From the NCBI RefSeq assembly GCF_014303735.1, contig NZ_CP060296.1, forward strand, positions 2,677,501 through 2,741,500: DNA of 64,000 nt, read 5' to 3'. Source of the stretch: Variovorax sp. PAMC28562. GTDB taxonomy: Bacteria > Pseudomonadota > Gammaproteobacteria > Burkholderiales > Burkholderiaceae_C. Below are positions 7,438-15,969 of this stretch, one piece after another; the first letter of the stretch is position 1; each line of letters opens with the position of its first letter. A program made the translations under genes and the position numbers. The notes beneath the pieces are model-generated. The model saw only the letters and a program-made list of their open reading frames with translations. It searched no databases and was not told where the DNA came from.

Positions 7438-8381
7438 AGCGCCGCCGGCCGCCGCAACTTGACGATGCCGGTGGACAGTGCCACGCCGCAAACGATCACG
7501 GCAGCGCAAATAAGCATCCATTGCGTGATGCGCTCGTCGAGGAAAACGGTGCCGTAGAGCACCGCGAACACCGGCACCAGAAAGGTCACCGTGAGCGCGC
7601 GGGCCGGGCCGGCGCGTTCGATCAGACGAAAGAACAGGATGTACGCGAGCCCCGTGCAGGCGACGCCCAACGCGATCAGCGCGAGCCACGCGCGGCTGCT
7701 GGGCATCTGCGCGGGCCAGAGCCACAGCGCCGGCAACGCGAGCACGATCGTGGCGCCGATCTGGCTGCCGGTGGCAGTCGCCAAAGGCGGAATGCCTCCG
7801 AGAAAACGACGCGAGGCGCTGGCCGAAATGCCGTAGCTCATGCAAGCGCCCAGGCAAGCCAGCACGGCCCACATGGCATCGTGGCCGTCGGCGCTGGAAT
7901 GCAGCCCGGCGCTGCGGCTCGCCAACATTGCGACGCCCGCGAATCCGATCATGAGGCCCAGGATGCGTGAGCCATCGGGCCGGTCCTTGAACCAGGCCCA
8001 CGCCACCAGCGCGCCGAACATCGGCACCGTCGCGTTGAGCACGGCAGCAAGCCCGGTGTTGATAGTGAGCAGCGCAAAGCAGAAGAGCGCGAACGGAATG
8101 CCCGAGTTGAAAACACCGATCAGCATCGTCGCTTTCCAGTGGCGTGCCAGCGTCGGTCCGTGGCCTCTCACCAGCAACAGCGGCAGCAGAAACAGTGCTG
8201 CGATGCCCACGCGCACGGCGGCCGCAGGCAAGGCCCCGAACTCCGGCGCGGCAATGCGCATGAACAGAAACGACGCTCCCCAAAGCGCACCGAGCAACAC
8301 CAGATCGATCAGCCAGCGGCGCGGGTTTGGTTCGACCGCTGCGCCCGCGACGCCCGCGACGCCCTTTACCGCACCACTCAC
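7434..8381 (-). CDS. EamA/DMT family transporter
   Basis: Drug/metabolite transporter of 315 residues with ten predicted membrane helices arranged as two EamA repeats (first begins WLIDLVLLGALWGASFLFMR, second at about residue 165). Such proteins export metabolites or amino acids. The start is a GTG at 8381 that overlaps the stop of the methyltransferase gene (GTGA); this gives the usual short cytoplasmic head. The gene is thus the third member of a tightly overlapping unit with ogt and the Ada-AlkA fusion. Why an exporter is tied to alkylation repair is not evident; it may merely be cotranscribed, or it may export toxic products. Confidence 0.88.
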   Translation of the reverse strand: MSGAVKGVAGVAGAAVEPNPRRWLIDLVLLGALWGASFLFMRIAAPEFGALPAAAVRVGIAALFLLPLLLVRGHGPTLARHWKATMLIGVFNSGIPFALFCFALLTINTGLAAVLNATVPMFGALVAWAWFKDRPDGSRILGLMIGFAGVAMLASRSAGLHSSADGHDAMWAVLACLGACMSYGISASASRRFLGGIPPLATATGSQIGATIVLALPALWLWPAQMPSSRAWLALIALGVACTGLAYILFFRLIERAGPARALTVTFLVPVFAVLYGTVFLDERITQWMLICAAVIVCGVALSTGIVKLRRPAAL

Positions 8382-8875
8382 AAGGCGCCTTCGAGTTCGA
8401 GCAGCGCTGTCTTGCGTTCGAGCCCGCCTGCATAGCCCGTGAGCGAACCGTCTTTGCCGACCACGCGATGGCACGGCACGATCACGCTGATCGGGTTGCG
8501 CCCCACGGCTGCGCCCACTGCGCGCACAGCGGCCGGCTTGCCGACACCGGCACTCAGCGCGCCGTAGCTGGTCGTCGCGCCCGAAGGAATCGCAAGCAGC
8601 GCCTGCCATACGCTCTGCTGGAACGCCGTGCCGTGCGACAGGTCGAGCGGCAGGTCGAAGCGCTGCCGATTGCCATCGAAGTAGTCGCGCAGTTGCGCGG
8701 CTGCCTCGCGCAGCACCGGATGCGCGTCGTTCGACTGCCAGCCCGCGGTGTCGGGCGAGTGCTTTTGATGATCGAACCATGCCCCCGCCAAACCCTCGTC
8801 GGTGGCGGCCAGCGTGACGCCGCCGAGGCGGCTGTCGATGTGCGTCGTGTAGATGGTTGCGGTCTTGAATTTCAT
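8378..8875 (-). CDS. ogt: Methylated-DNA-[protein]-cysteine S-methyltransferase
   Basis: Suicide repair enzyme that takes the alkyl group from O6-alkylguanine or O4-alkylthymine onto its own cysteine. The active-site motif VPCHRVVG is intact with the acceptor at C135, and the helix-turn-helix with the arginine finger precedes it (AVRAVGAAVGRNP). At 165 residues it has the length of Ogt/AGT proteins. The ATG overlaps the stop of the upstream Ada-AlkA gene by four bases, so it is coupled to it; the fusion protein lacks its own methyltransferase domain, and this gene supplies that activity. Likely induced by methylation damage through the upstream regulator. Confidence 0.94.
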   Translation of the reverse strand: MKFKTATIYTTHIDSRLGGVTLAATDEGLAGAWFDHQKHSPDTAGWQSNDAHPVLREAAAQLRDYFDGNRQRFDLPLDLSHGTAFQQSVWQALLAIPSGATTSYGALSAGVGKPAAVRAVGAAVGRNPISVIVPCHRVVGKDGSLTGYAGGLERKTALLELEGAL

Positions 8876-10500
8876 GGTGTCTCAGGCGATGGTGCCTGTC
8901 CTCGTCGTTGGTTCTTGTATTGCCTTGGCTGTAGCGAATGTGGCGGATGTAGCCGAGTCGTAATGCCCGGCGCTGCGCTCGCGGGCAGCGTGTGCCAGGC
9001 GCGCAGCACCGCGTAGCCGCGCCATGGCCGCCAGGCTTGGGATGCCTCCGCTGCAGCGCGCGCGGTCGTCACGCCGAGCGCCTTTTGCAGCGCGACGTCG
9101 CCAGCCGGAAACGCGTCGGGCCACCGCAATGCGCGCATCGCGATGTACTGCGCCGTCCAGTCGCCAATGCCGGGCAAAGCCTGCAAGGCGACGAGCGTCG
9201 ACGGCACATCGGCGCCCGCGTGCAGTGCCAGCCGGCCTTCGATGACTTCGCGCGCCAGCGCCTGCAAGGCGCCCTGGCGTTGCCGCACGATGCCGAGCTG
9301 GCCCAGCGCATCGCCGCTCGCTGCGGCGATCGCAGCCGGTGTCGGAAAGAGCCGGTCGAGCCCGTCGATCGGTGTGGCGATCGGTTCGCCGAAAGCTTGG
9401 ACCAGCCGCGAGCCGATCGTTCGTGCCGCGGCCACGGTGATCTGCTGCCCGAGCACCGCGCGCACCGCCAACTCGAAGCCGTCGGCCGTGCCCGGCACGC
9501 GCATGCCGTCGCCGTCTGGAAAGCTGGCGTGCAGCGCTGCGTTGATGGCGATCGGATCGGCATCGAGATCGAACATCGCACGCACCCGGGCGATGACGAT
9601 CGGCAGCACCGACGCGAGCGAATCGCCCACCGACAGCATCAACTGCTCGCGCTCGGTGTCGAAGCGCAACTGGAGCCACCCCGCATGGACGCGCGTGCCC
9701 TGCTGGACACGCACCGTGCGTGCGAAGCGCGCGCCATCGCCGGCGCCCGACACCGCCTCGACACCGCGCAGTGCGCGGCGCTCGAAGAAGCCGATCATCG
9801 CCGCGGTGTCGTACGGCGGTCGGTAACCGAGTCGCACTTCGATAGGCTGGCCTTCGCGGGCCTCGGCGTTGCCGCCGGCACGCCGCAAGGCGCTCGGGTT
9901 CAGGCCGTAGTGCGCGACGAAAGCATCGTTGAAGCGGCGTACGCTGGCGAAGCCGCTGGCCAGCGCCACCTGTGTCATCGGCAGGCGCGTATCGGCGATG
10001 AGTTGCTTGGCAGCCAGCAAGCGCCGCGTCTGCAGATACTGCAACGGCGACACGCCGAACTGCGTCTCGAAGATGCGCCGCAAGTGGCGGTCGCTCACCC
10101 CCAGCTTCGCCGCAATCTGTGCCGCGCCGGGGCCGCTGTCATCGTCACCGTGCGACCACGCATCCGGCTCGTCGATGAGGCGCGCTGCCTGCAACGCGAG
10201 GATGCGCGACGCATCTTCGGTCGACCAGCTCGCGGCGCGCGGTGCCAGTTCTGGCCGGCAGCGCAGGCAGGGGCGAAACCCTTCGGCCTCGGCTTGCGCG
10301 GCATGGCGAAAAAAGCGGCAGTTTTCGCGCCGCGGGGTGCGCACCCGGCAGACTGGCCGGCAGTAGATTCCGGTCGATGTCACTGCGGTATAAAACGAGC
10401 CATCGAAGCGTGCGTCGTGCGTCTTCATGGCGAGGTAGCAGGCGTCGTTCTCCAGCGGCGCGCCGTTGGCTGGTGACGGTGGAGCGGTAAGGTTCGACAT
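8872..10500 (-). CDS. Ada N-terminal/AraC HTH/AlkA fusion: adaptive-response regulator and 3-methyladenine glycosylase
   Basis: A 542-residue fusion. Residues 15-85 form the Ada metal-binding domain with C47 and C51 (YCRPVC) and C78 and C81 (PCLRC), which binds zinc and takes methyl groups from DNA phosphotriesters. Residues 90-210 hold an AraC-type helix-turn-helix pair (FASVRRFNDAFVAHYGLNP). From about 220 onward is an AlkA-like DNA glycosylase with the helix-hairpin-helix LPGIGDWTAQYIAMRALR and the catalytic aspartate in FPAGDVALQ. It senses alkylation, activates its own operon, and excises alkylated bases. The Ada methyltransferase domain is absent and is replaced by the separate ogt gene that overlaps its stop. 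The promoter lies in the 82 bases facing the phosphohexomutase gene. Confidence 0.94.
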   Translation of the reverse strand: MSNLTAPPSPANGAPLENDACYLAMKTHDARFDGSFYTAVTSTGIYCRPVCRVRTPRRENCRFFRHAAQAEAEGFRPCLRCRPELAPRAASWSTEDASRILALQAARLIDEPDAWSHGDDDSGPGAAQIAAKLGVSDRHLRRIFETQFGVSPLQYLQTRRLLAAKQLIADTRLPMTQVALASGFASVRRFNDAFVAHYGLNPSALRRAGGNAEAREGQPIEVRLGYRPPYDTAAMIGFFERRALRGVEAVSGAGDGARFARTVRVQQGTRVHAGWLQLRFDTEREQLMLSVGDSLASVLPIVIARVRAMFDLDADPIAINAALHASFPDGDGMRVPGTADGFELAVRAVLGQQITVAAARTIGSRLVQAFGEPIATPIDGLDRLFPTPAAIAAASGDALGQLGIVRQRQGALQALAREVIEGRLALHAGADVPSTLVALQALPGIGDWTAQYIAMRALRWPDAFPAGDVALQKALGVTTARAAAEASQAWRPWRGYAVLRAWHTLPASAAPGITTRLHPPHSLQPRQYKNQRRGQAPSPETP

Positions 10501-10582
10501 GGCGCAATCTTAGGGCGATGGCGCCGCACAATCAGCCATTTCCGGACATCTGGCCACGAGGCCTTGTGCCTACAATCTGCTC

Positions 10583-11965
10583 ATGCAAATCAACGCTTCG
10601 ATCTTCAAGGCCTACGATATTCGTGGCGTGGTTCCTGTCACCCTCGACACCCATGTGGCCGAGGCACTCGGCAAGGCCTTCGGCAGTGCGGCACGCGCTG
10701 CCGGCGAAACGACGGTGGCGGTCGGTCGCGACGGTCGTTTGTCGGGGCCCACGCTCGCCGCGGCACTGATCCGCGGCCTGGTGGCGACAGGCGTCGAAGT
10801 CATCGACGTCGGTGCGGTCACCACCCCGATGCTTTACTTTGCGGCGCACACGCTGTGCCGCAGCGGCATCCAGGTCACGGGCAGCCACAACCCGAAGGAC
10901 TACAACGGCTTCAAGATGGTGATGGCCGGCCGCGCGATCTACGGCGACGAGATCCAGGGTCTGCGCAAGACCATCGAGGCCGACAGCGCCACGCTGGCGC
11001 CGGGTGGCACCGTTCGCACGGTCGACGTGACCGAGGCCTACACGCAGCGCATCGTCGGCGACATCAAGCTGGCACGCCCAATGAAGATCTTGGTCGATTC
11101 GGGCAACGGCATCGCGGGTGCTTCGGCCCCCGCCATTTTCCGCGCGCTCGGCTGCGAAGTGACCGAGCTGTTCAGCGAGGTCGACGGCAATTTTCCCAAT
11201 CACCACCCGGACCCGAGCAAGCTCGAAAACCTGAACGACCTGATGGCGGCGCTGAAGGCCGGCGATGCCGAGCTCGGCCTCGCGTTCGACGGCGACGGCG
11301 ACCGCCTGGGCATCGTCACCAAAGACGGCACCAACATCTTTCCCGACCGCCAGATGATGCTGTTCGCGCAGGACGTGCTGTCGCGCGTGCCGGGCGGCAC
11401 CATTATTTACGACGTCAAGTGTTCGCAGCAGTTGGCTCCGGCCATCGAAGCGGCCGGCGGCGTGCCGATGATCTACAAGACCGGCCATTCGCTGATCAAG
11501 GCGAAGATGAAGGAAATCGATTCGCCACTGGGTGGCGAGATGAGCGGCCACATCTTCTTCAAGGAGCGTTGGTTTGGTTTCGACGACGGCACCTACGCCG
11601 GCTGCCGCCTGCTTGAAATTCTCAGTAAAAGTCCGGACGCCAATGCGGTGCTCATGGCCTTACCGACCAGCTTCTCCACGCCCGAACTCAACGTTCAGTG
11701 CGCCGAAGGCGAGCCGCATCTCTTGGTGGCGCAGCTCGTCAAGACGGCGACCTTCGATGCGCCGGCGAGCGTGTCCACGATCGACGGTTTGCGCGTGGAC
11801 TGGCCCGATGGCTTTGGCCTCATCCGCGCGTCGAACACGACGCCGGTGCTGGTCATGCGTTTCGAAGGCCATACCGATGCGGCGCTGCACCGCATCCAGA
11901 ATCAGATGATGGCGCTGCTGAAGACGGTCAAGCCCGACGCCACGCTGGCCGAGGCATCGCACTGA
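10583..11965 (+). CDS. Phosphomannomutase/phosphoglucomutase
   Basis: Alpha-D-phosphohexomutase of 460 residues that interconverts the 6-phosphate and 1-phosphate of mannose and glucose, feeding LPS and exopolysaccharide precursors. The phosphoserine loop TGSHNPKDYNGFK places the active serine at S101. The metal loop DGDGDR begins near residue 236, the sugar-binding loop is GEMSGH, and the C-terminal phosphate-binding loop reads RASNTTPVLVMRFE. Length and motifs match the AlgC/ManB branch that acts on both sugars. It begins 82 bases from the divergent Ada-AlkA gene and is followed after 32 bases by waaA, so the two envelope-sugar genes are likely cotranscribed. Confidence 0.94.
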   Translation: MQINASIFKAYDIRGVVPVTLDTHVAEALGKAFGSAARAAGETTVAVGRDGRLSGPTLAAALIRGLVATGVEVIDVGAVTTPMLYFAAHTLCRSGIQVTGSHNPKDYNGFKMVMAGRAIYGDEIQGLRKTIEADSATLAPGGTVRTVDVTEAYTQRIVGDIKLARPMKILVDSGNGIAGASAPAIFRALGCEVTELFSEVDGNFPNHHPDPSKLENLNDLMAALKAGDAELGLAFDGDGDRLGIVTKDGTNIFPDRQMMLFAQDVLSRVPGGTIIYDVKCSQQLAPAIEAAGGVPMIYKTGHSLIKAKMKEIDSPLGGEMSGHIFFKERWFGFDDGTYAGCRLLEILSKSPDANAVLMALPTSFSTPELNVQCAEGEPHLLVAQLVKTATFDAPASVSTIDGLRVDWPDGFGLIRASNTTPVLVMRFEGHTDAALHRIQNQMMALLKTVKPDATLAEASH

Positions 11966-11997
11966 GCGCGCAGACCCTGCGCAACGTGAGGTCGTCG

Positions 11998-13374
11998 ATG
12001 CTGCGCCTGTACGGCGCGATGATGCGGCTCGCGCAGCCGATGTTGCGCCGCAAGCTGCGCAAGCGCGCGGTCGCAGAACCCGGATACGCCGTGTCGGTGG
12101 AAGAGCGCTTCGGCGTTTATGACGCGGCACTCACGGGCACCGACTGGTGCTGGATCCATGCGGTGTCGCTGGGCGAATCGCGCGCCGCTGGCATCCTGCT
12201 CATCGAGCTGCGGCGCCAACATCCCGGCGTGCCGATCCTGCTCACGCACGGCACCGCCACCGGTCGCGAAGAGGGCGCCAAGCTGCTGGAGCCCGGTGAC
12301 ATGCAGGTCTGGTTGCCGTGGGACACGCAGCAGGCCGTCGCCGCCTTTCTCGATCGGTTTCAACCGCGGATCGGCGTGCTGATGGAAACCGAGGTCTGGC
12401 CCGAAATGGCCGCGGCTTGCGCCGAGCGCGGCATTCCGCTGGTGCTGGCCAACGCGCGCCTCAATGTCAAATCGCTGGCTTCCGCCGAGCGGCTCGCATG
12501 GCTCGCGCGGCCGGCTTACGGCGCGCTCGCAGCGGTGTGGGCGCAGACCGAGGCCGATGCGCATCGGCTGGTGTCGTTGGGCGCCAAGGTCGCCGGCGTG
12601 TACGGCAACCTGAAGTTCGACGCAGCGCCCGATCTGCGTCAGCTGGCAGCGGCCGATTCGTTGCGTGACTCGTTGCCGAAACCGATCGTCGTGCTGGCCA
12701 GTTCACGGGACGGCGAAGAGCGCATGCTGCTCGAAGTGCTCAAGCGCTTCGGCGCCGCGGTGCCGGTGCCGCCGGCGCAAGCCGCCATCAGTTCCATCGC
12801 CAAACGCGTGCACGAGGTGCAATGGATGATCGTGCCGCGCCATCCGCAACGCTTCGACGAGGTGGCGGCATTGATCGAGTCGCAAGGCTTCGGCGTGGCG
12901 CGCAGGAGTTCGGCCAGCGCGCCGGCCGATTCCGAAATCTGGCTGGGCGATTCGCTCGGCGAAATGGCGCTGTACTACGGGCTTGCCAGCGTGGCACTGC
13001 TCGGCGGCAGTTTCGAGCCGCTGGGCGGGCAGAACCTGATCGAAGCGGCTGCGTGCGGTTGCCCGATCGTCATGGGGCCCTCGACCTTCAACTTTGCCGA
13101 AGCAGCCGACCTGGCCTTGTCGGCTGGCGCGGCGCAGCGTGTGCCGGACATGGAGCATGCAGTGATGGCGGCGCTGGGGCTGGTCGGCAATGCGGGCAAG
13201 CGAGAAGCGATGGTGGAGGCCGCCATCGCTTTCTCATCGTCCAACCGTGGCGCCGCACAACGTACGGCCGCAGCCGTATTGGCGCTGGTGCAAGACGCGC
13301 CGCGGCCGGTGCCTGTGTCGGGCACCGCGCCTCTCGAGCGCACTGAACCCGGGTTCAGCGACCCGGCGGATTGA
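11998..13374 (+). CDS. waaA: 3-deoxy-D-manno-octulosonic acid (Kdo) transferase
   Basis: Inner-membrane glycosyltransferase that adds Kdo residues to lipid IVA, a required step in LPS assembly. The 458-residue protein starts MLRLYGAMMRLAQP, has the GT30 acceptor-side glutamate in HAVSLGESRAA, the stretch LMETEVWPEM, and the donor-site region LGGSFEPLGGQNLIEAAACG. There is a family-atypical insertion of about 15 residues (around VPVPPAQAAISSIAKRVHEV) before the conserved PRHPQRF. A GTG at 11986 is an alternative start. The last 20 bases overlap the 3' end of the convergent tolC gene, and the C-terminal tail (after LALVQDAP) is low-complexity. Confidence 0.93.
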   Translation: MLRLYGAMMRLAQPMLRRKLRKRAVAEPGYAVSVEERFGVYDAALTGTDWCWIHAVSLGESRAAGILLIELRRQHPGVPILLTHGTATGREEGAKLLEPGDMQVWLPWDTQQAVAAFLDRFQPRIGVLMETEVWPEMAAACAERGIPLVLANARLNVKSLASAERLAWLARPAYGALAAVWAQTEADAHRLVSLGAKVAGVYGNLKFDAAPDLRQLAAADSLRDSLPKPIVVLASSRDGEERMLLEVLKRFGAAVPVPPAQAAISSIAKRVHEVQWMIVPRHPQRFDEVAALIESQGFGVARRSSASAPADSEIWLGDSLGEMALYYGLASVALLGGSFEPLGGQNLIEAAACGCPIVMGPSTFNFAEAADLALSAGAAQRVPDMEHAVMAALGLVGNAGKREAMVEAAIAFSSSNRGAAQRTAAAVLALVQDAPRPVPVSGTAPLERTEPGFSDPAD

Positions 13375-14887
13375 TCACTGGCGGCGCCGGCGGTGCGGTC
13401 GGCATCACCGGAGGTGTCGGATTGAACGGCTGGATCTGCACCGGAGGCACCACGATCGATGGCGTGGGCGCGACAGGCACGGGGCTCTGCGTCGCAGCCG
13501 AGGGAGCCGTCGGCGAAGCGTTGGCCGCCGCGCTGCCCGGCGCCGCCAGCGTCGAGTTGATCGCCTGAAGATCGTCCGCCTTCAACGTGCCGTTGGCCTG
13601 TCGCAATTTCAAGTTGCCCAGCAGCACGTTGTAGCGCGCTTGCGCGAGGTCGCGCTTGGTCTGGTAGAGCTGGCTCTGCGAATTCAACACGTCGATGTTG
13701 ATGCGCACGCCCACCTGGTATCCCAGCCGGTTCGCATCGAGCGCGCTCTGGCTCGACGACTCCGCTGCTTCCAGCGCTTTGACCTGGCCCGCGCCCGACA
13801 CCAGCCCCAGGTAGGCCGAGCGCGTTGCCTGCGTCACGCTGCGGCGGGTCGATTCGAGTTGCTGCTTCGATTGCTCCTCCAGCGCCAGCGTTTCCTTGAT
13901 GCGGTTTTCGGTTGCGAACCCGGCAAAGAGCGGCAGGTTGAACACCACGCCGATGGTCGCTGCGTTGATGCGCGTGCCGACCGTGCTGGTGCTCGTGCCG
14001 CTCGGGTTGCGCGTCACGTTGTAGCCGAGGTTGGCGTCGAGCGTCGGCTTGTGACCGGCTTCGGCCTTCTGTACTTCGAGACTCGCGACATCGAGCCCGA
14101 GCCGTGCCTGGCGAATGGACGGGTGCATGTCTTCGGCCTGCAAGACCCATGCGTTGATGTCGGCCGGCAGCGCCGTCGGCAACACGACAGGCGCAGCCAG
14201 CGGCGTCGGCGCGCTGCCCGGGCGCCCGACCAGCTGGTCGAGCACGATCTTCTTCACTTGCAAGTCGTTCTCGGCAGCGATCTCCTGCGCGATGACCAGG
14301 TCGTAGCGGGCCTGCGCTTCGCGCGAGTCGGTGATGGTCGAGGTGCCGACTTCGAAGTTGCGCTTGGCCGATGCGAGTTGCTCGGCGACGGCCACCTTTT
14401 GCGCCCGCACCAGCGCCAGGCTGTCTTGGCTGGCCAGCACGTCGAAGTACGCCTGGCTCACGCGCACGATCAGGTCCTGATCGGCCGTGGTGAGCACGGC
14501 CTGCGCGATATCGGCTTGCCGCAGGCCCTGTTCGTAGGTGGCCCAGTTGGCCGGCCGGTAGATCGGCTGCGTTGCGTTGATGCCGACGTTCTGCGTGTTG
14601 TAGTCGCGAGCCACAGAGCCCTGCGTGCCGGCCAGCACGTTGATGCCGAGATCGGTGCGGCCTGCCCCTGCCGTCAACCCCACCGCCGGCAGGATGCCGG
14701 CCTTGGCCTGTGCCGCGCGCGCCAAGCTGGCGTCGTATTGCGCACGTGCACCCTGGTAGGTTGCGTCGTAGCCGCGTGCGGCGTCGAAAAGCTCGATCAA
14801 ACTCTGGCTGTGTGCCGACGGTACGACCGCGGCAAAGAACGTTGCCAGCGCGGCAGGAAGTGGGAGAAGCCGGGGCCAGAAGGGCAT
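13355..14887 (-). CDS. tolC: TolC family outer membrane efflux protein
   Basis: Outer-membrane channel of 510 residues that serves as the exit duct of tripartite pumps. It has a signal peptide ending near PSAHSQS, then two OEP repeats of alternating helices and beta-strands (for instance ADIAQAVLTTADQDLIVRVS and SRVG-type turns such as GTSTITDSREAQARYD). The order matches the TolC subgroup for RND and type I systems. An unusual tail of about 70 residues rich in Pro, Ala and Val follows (from AAPGSAAANASPTAP). It is the last gene of a tight unit with a rhodanese, Pcm and the RND pump. Its final 20 bases overlap the end of waaA on the other strand. Confidence 0.93.
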   Translation of the reverse strand: MPFWPRLLPLPAALATFFAAVVPSAHSQSLIELFDAARGYDATYQGARAQYDASLARAAQAKAGILPAVGLTAGAGRTDLGINVLAGTQGSVARDYNTQNVGINATQPIYRPANWATYEQGLRQADIAQAVLTTADQDLIVRVSQAYFDVLASQDSLALVRAQKVAVAEQLASAKRNFEVGTSTITDSREAQARYDLVIAQEIAAENDLQVKKIVLDQLVGRPGSAPTPLAAPVVLPTALPADINAWVLQAEDMHPSIRQARLGLDVASLEVQKAEAGHKPTLDANLGYNVTRNPSGTSTSTVGTRINAATIGVVFNLPLFAGFATENRIKETLALEEQSKQQLESTRRSVTQATRSAYLGLVSGAGQVKALEAAESSSQSALDANRLGYQVGVRINIDVLNSQSQLYQTKRDLAQARYNVLLGNLKLRQANGTLKADDLQAINSTLAAPGSAAANASPTAPSAATQSPVPVAPTPSIVVPPVQIQPFNPTPPVMPTAPPAPPVINPPGR

Positions 14888-14908
14888 TGAAGAGTCCTTG
14901 AAGAAAAA

Positions 14909-15247
14909 TCAGTAGCGCGGCACTGCAGCGTCGTGCTGGGCCGACCAGGCGTCGATACCACCTGCCACGTTGGCCACCTCGGCAAGGCCGTTCTGGCTCA
15001 GGAAGGCGGCTACCCGTTGGCTGCGTGCACCGTGATGGCAGAGGCATGCGATGCGCTGGCCTTCGTCGAGTTCAGCCAGGCGCGCGGGCACTTCGTTCAT
15101 CGGGATCGCCAAGAGCGTGAAGCCTTGCGGCGCGACGCTCGCGGTTTGCAGTTCCCAGGGCTCGCGCACGTCGAGCAATACCGGCGTTGCGTCAGCGTTC
15201 TGCGCGAACCATGCAGCGAGATCGGAGGGGCGGACCTGGTCGATCAT
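14909..15247 (-). CDS. Rhodanese-like sulfurtransferase domain protein
   Basis: Single-domain rhodanese of 112 residues, the GlpE type. The active-site loop reads CLCHHGARSQRVA with the persulfide cysteine first (after GQRIA), and the conserved LLDVREPWE and GGIDAWS motifs are present. It may move sulfur from thiosulfate to cyanide or to protein thiols. It lies between pcm (gap 22 bases) and tolC (gap 21 bases) on the same strand, so it is transcribed with them. This pcm-rhodanese-tolC order recurs in Burkholderiales (from general knowledge); the reason for the link is unclear. Confidence 0.92.
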   Translation of the reverse strand: MIDQVRPSDLAAWFAQNADATPVLLDVREPWELQTASVAPQGFTLLAIPMNEVPARLAELDEGQRIACLCHHGARSQRVAAFLSQNGLAEVANVAGGIDAWSAQHDAAVPRY

Positions 15248-15269
15248 TGGTCGGTCGCTTCGGTCGGGT

Positions 15270-15950
15270 TCAGAAAGAAAAGCGCGAAGGTTCGGGAAAG
15301 TTGAGCAGGCGTGGTGCCACGGTGTCCCACGGCTGTGTCGTTTCCCACTTTCCTTCGCTCACGCGGGTGGCGAAATGGGCACGCATCATCGGCTCGTCGC
15401 CGACGATGGCTGCTATGCGGCCGCCGACCTTGAGCGAGCCCAGCAGGTTCTGCGGCATGCGGGCCACCGATCCGCTCAGCACGATCACGTCGAAGCTCGG
15501 GCCGCTCGGCAGCGGTTTCGATCCATCCGTATGACGCACTTCGACATTGGTGATGCCGTTGCGAGCCAGCGTCGTCTTGGCGGCTTCGGCCAGCTCGCCA
15601 TCGATCTCGAGCGTCAGCACTTGCGCAGCGCGGTGGGCCAGCAGCGCGGCCATGAAGCCGGAACCGGTGCCGATCTCCAGCACCGACTCGTGCTTTTGAA
15701 CGTGCAGGTCTTGCAGCATGCGGGCTTCGACCTTCGGCGACAGCATGAACTGGCCGGCTATGGAGCCGTCCCGCAGCGGGATCTCCATGTCGAAAAAGGC
15801 GAGGGCGCGGTGCGCTCGCGGCACATAGTCTTCACGCCGGATCGTGGCGAGCAGGTCGAGGATTTCGAGGTCGAGCACGTCCCAGGGGCGGATCTGCTGC
15901 TCGATCATGTTGAAGCGCAAGCGTTCCTGCGTCTGGGTGGGGTTCATCAT
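15270..15950 (-). CDS. pcm: Protein-L-isoaspartate O-methyltransferase
   Basis: SAM-dependent enzyme that methylates isoaspartyl residues formed by protein ageing, which starts their repair. The 226-residue protein has the SAM site VLEIGTGSGFMAALLAH at about residues 95-110 and the family stretch LRFNMIEQQIRPWDV at the N-terminus. The usual motif GSGYQTA is changed to GSGFMAA, as in several Burkholderiales Pcm proteins, so catalytic function should hold but differs from the E. coli form. It begins 19 bases after the RND pump stop and precedes the rhodanese by 22 bases, so it is probably expressed with the pump. Confidence 0.9.
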   Translation of the reverse strand: MMNPTQTQERLRFNMIEQQIRPWDVLDLEILDLLATIRREDYVPRAHRALAFFDMEIPLRDGSIAGQFMLSPKVEARMLQDLHVQKHESVLEIGTGSGFMAALLAHRAAQVLTLEIDGELAEAAKTTLARNGITNVEVRHTDGSKPLPSGPSFDVIVLSGSVARMPQNLLGSLKVGGRIAAIVGDEPMMRAHFATRVSEGKWETTQPWDTVAPRLLNFPEPSRFSF

Positions 15951-15969
15951 CTGTTTTTTCCTTGAGGGA

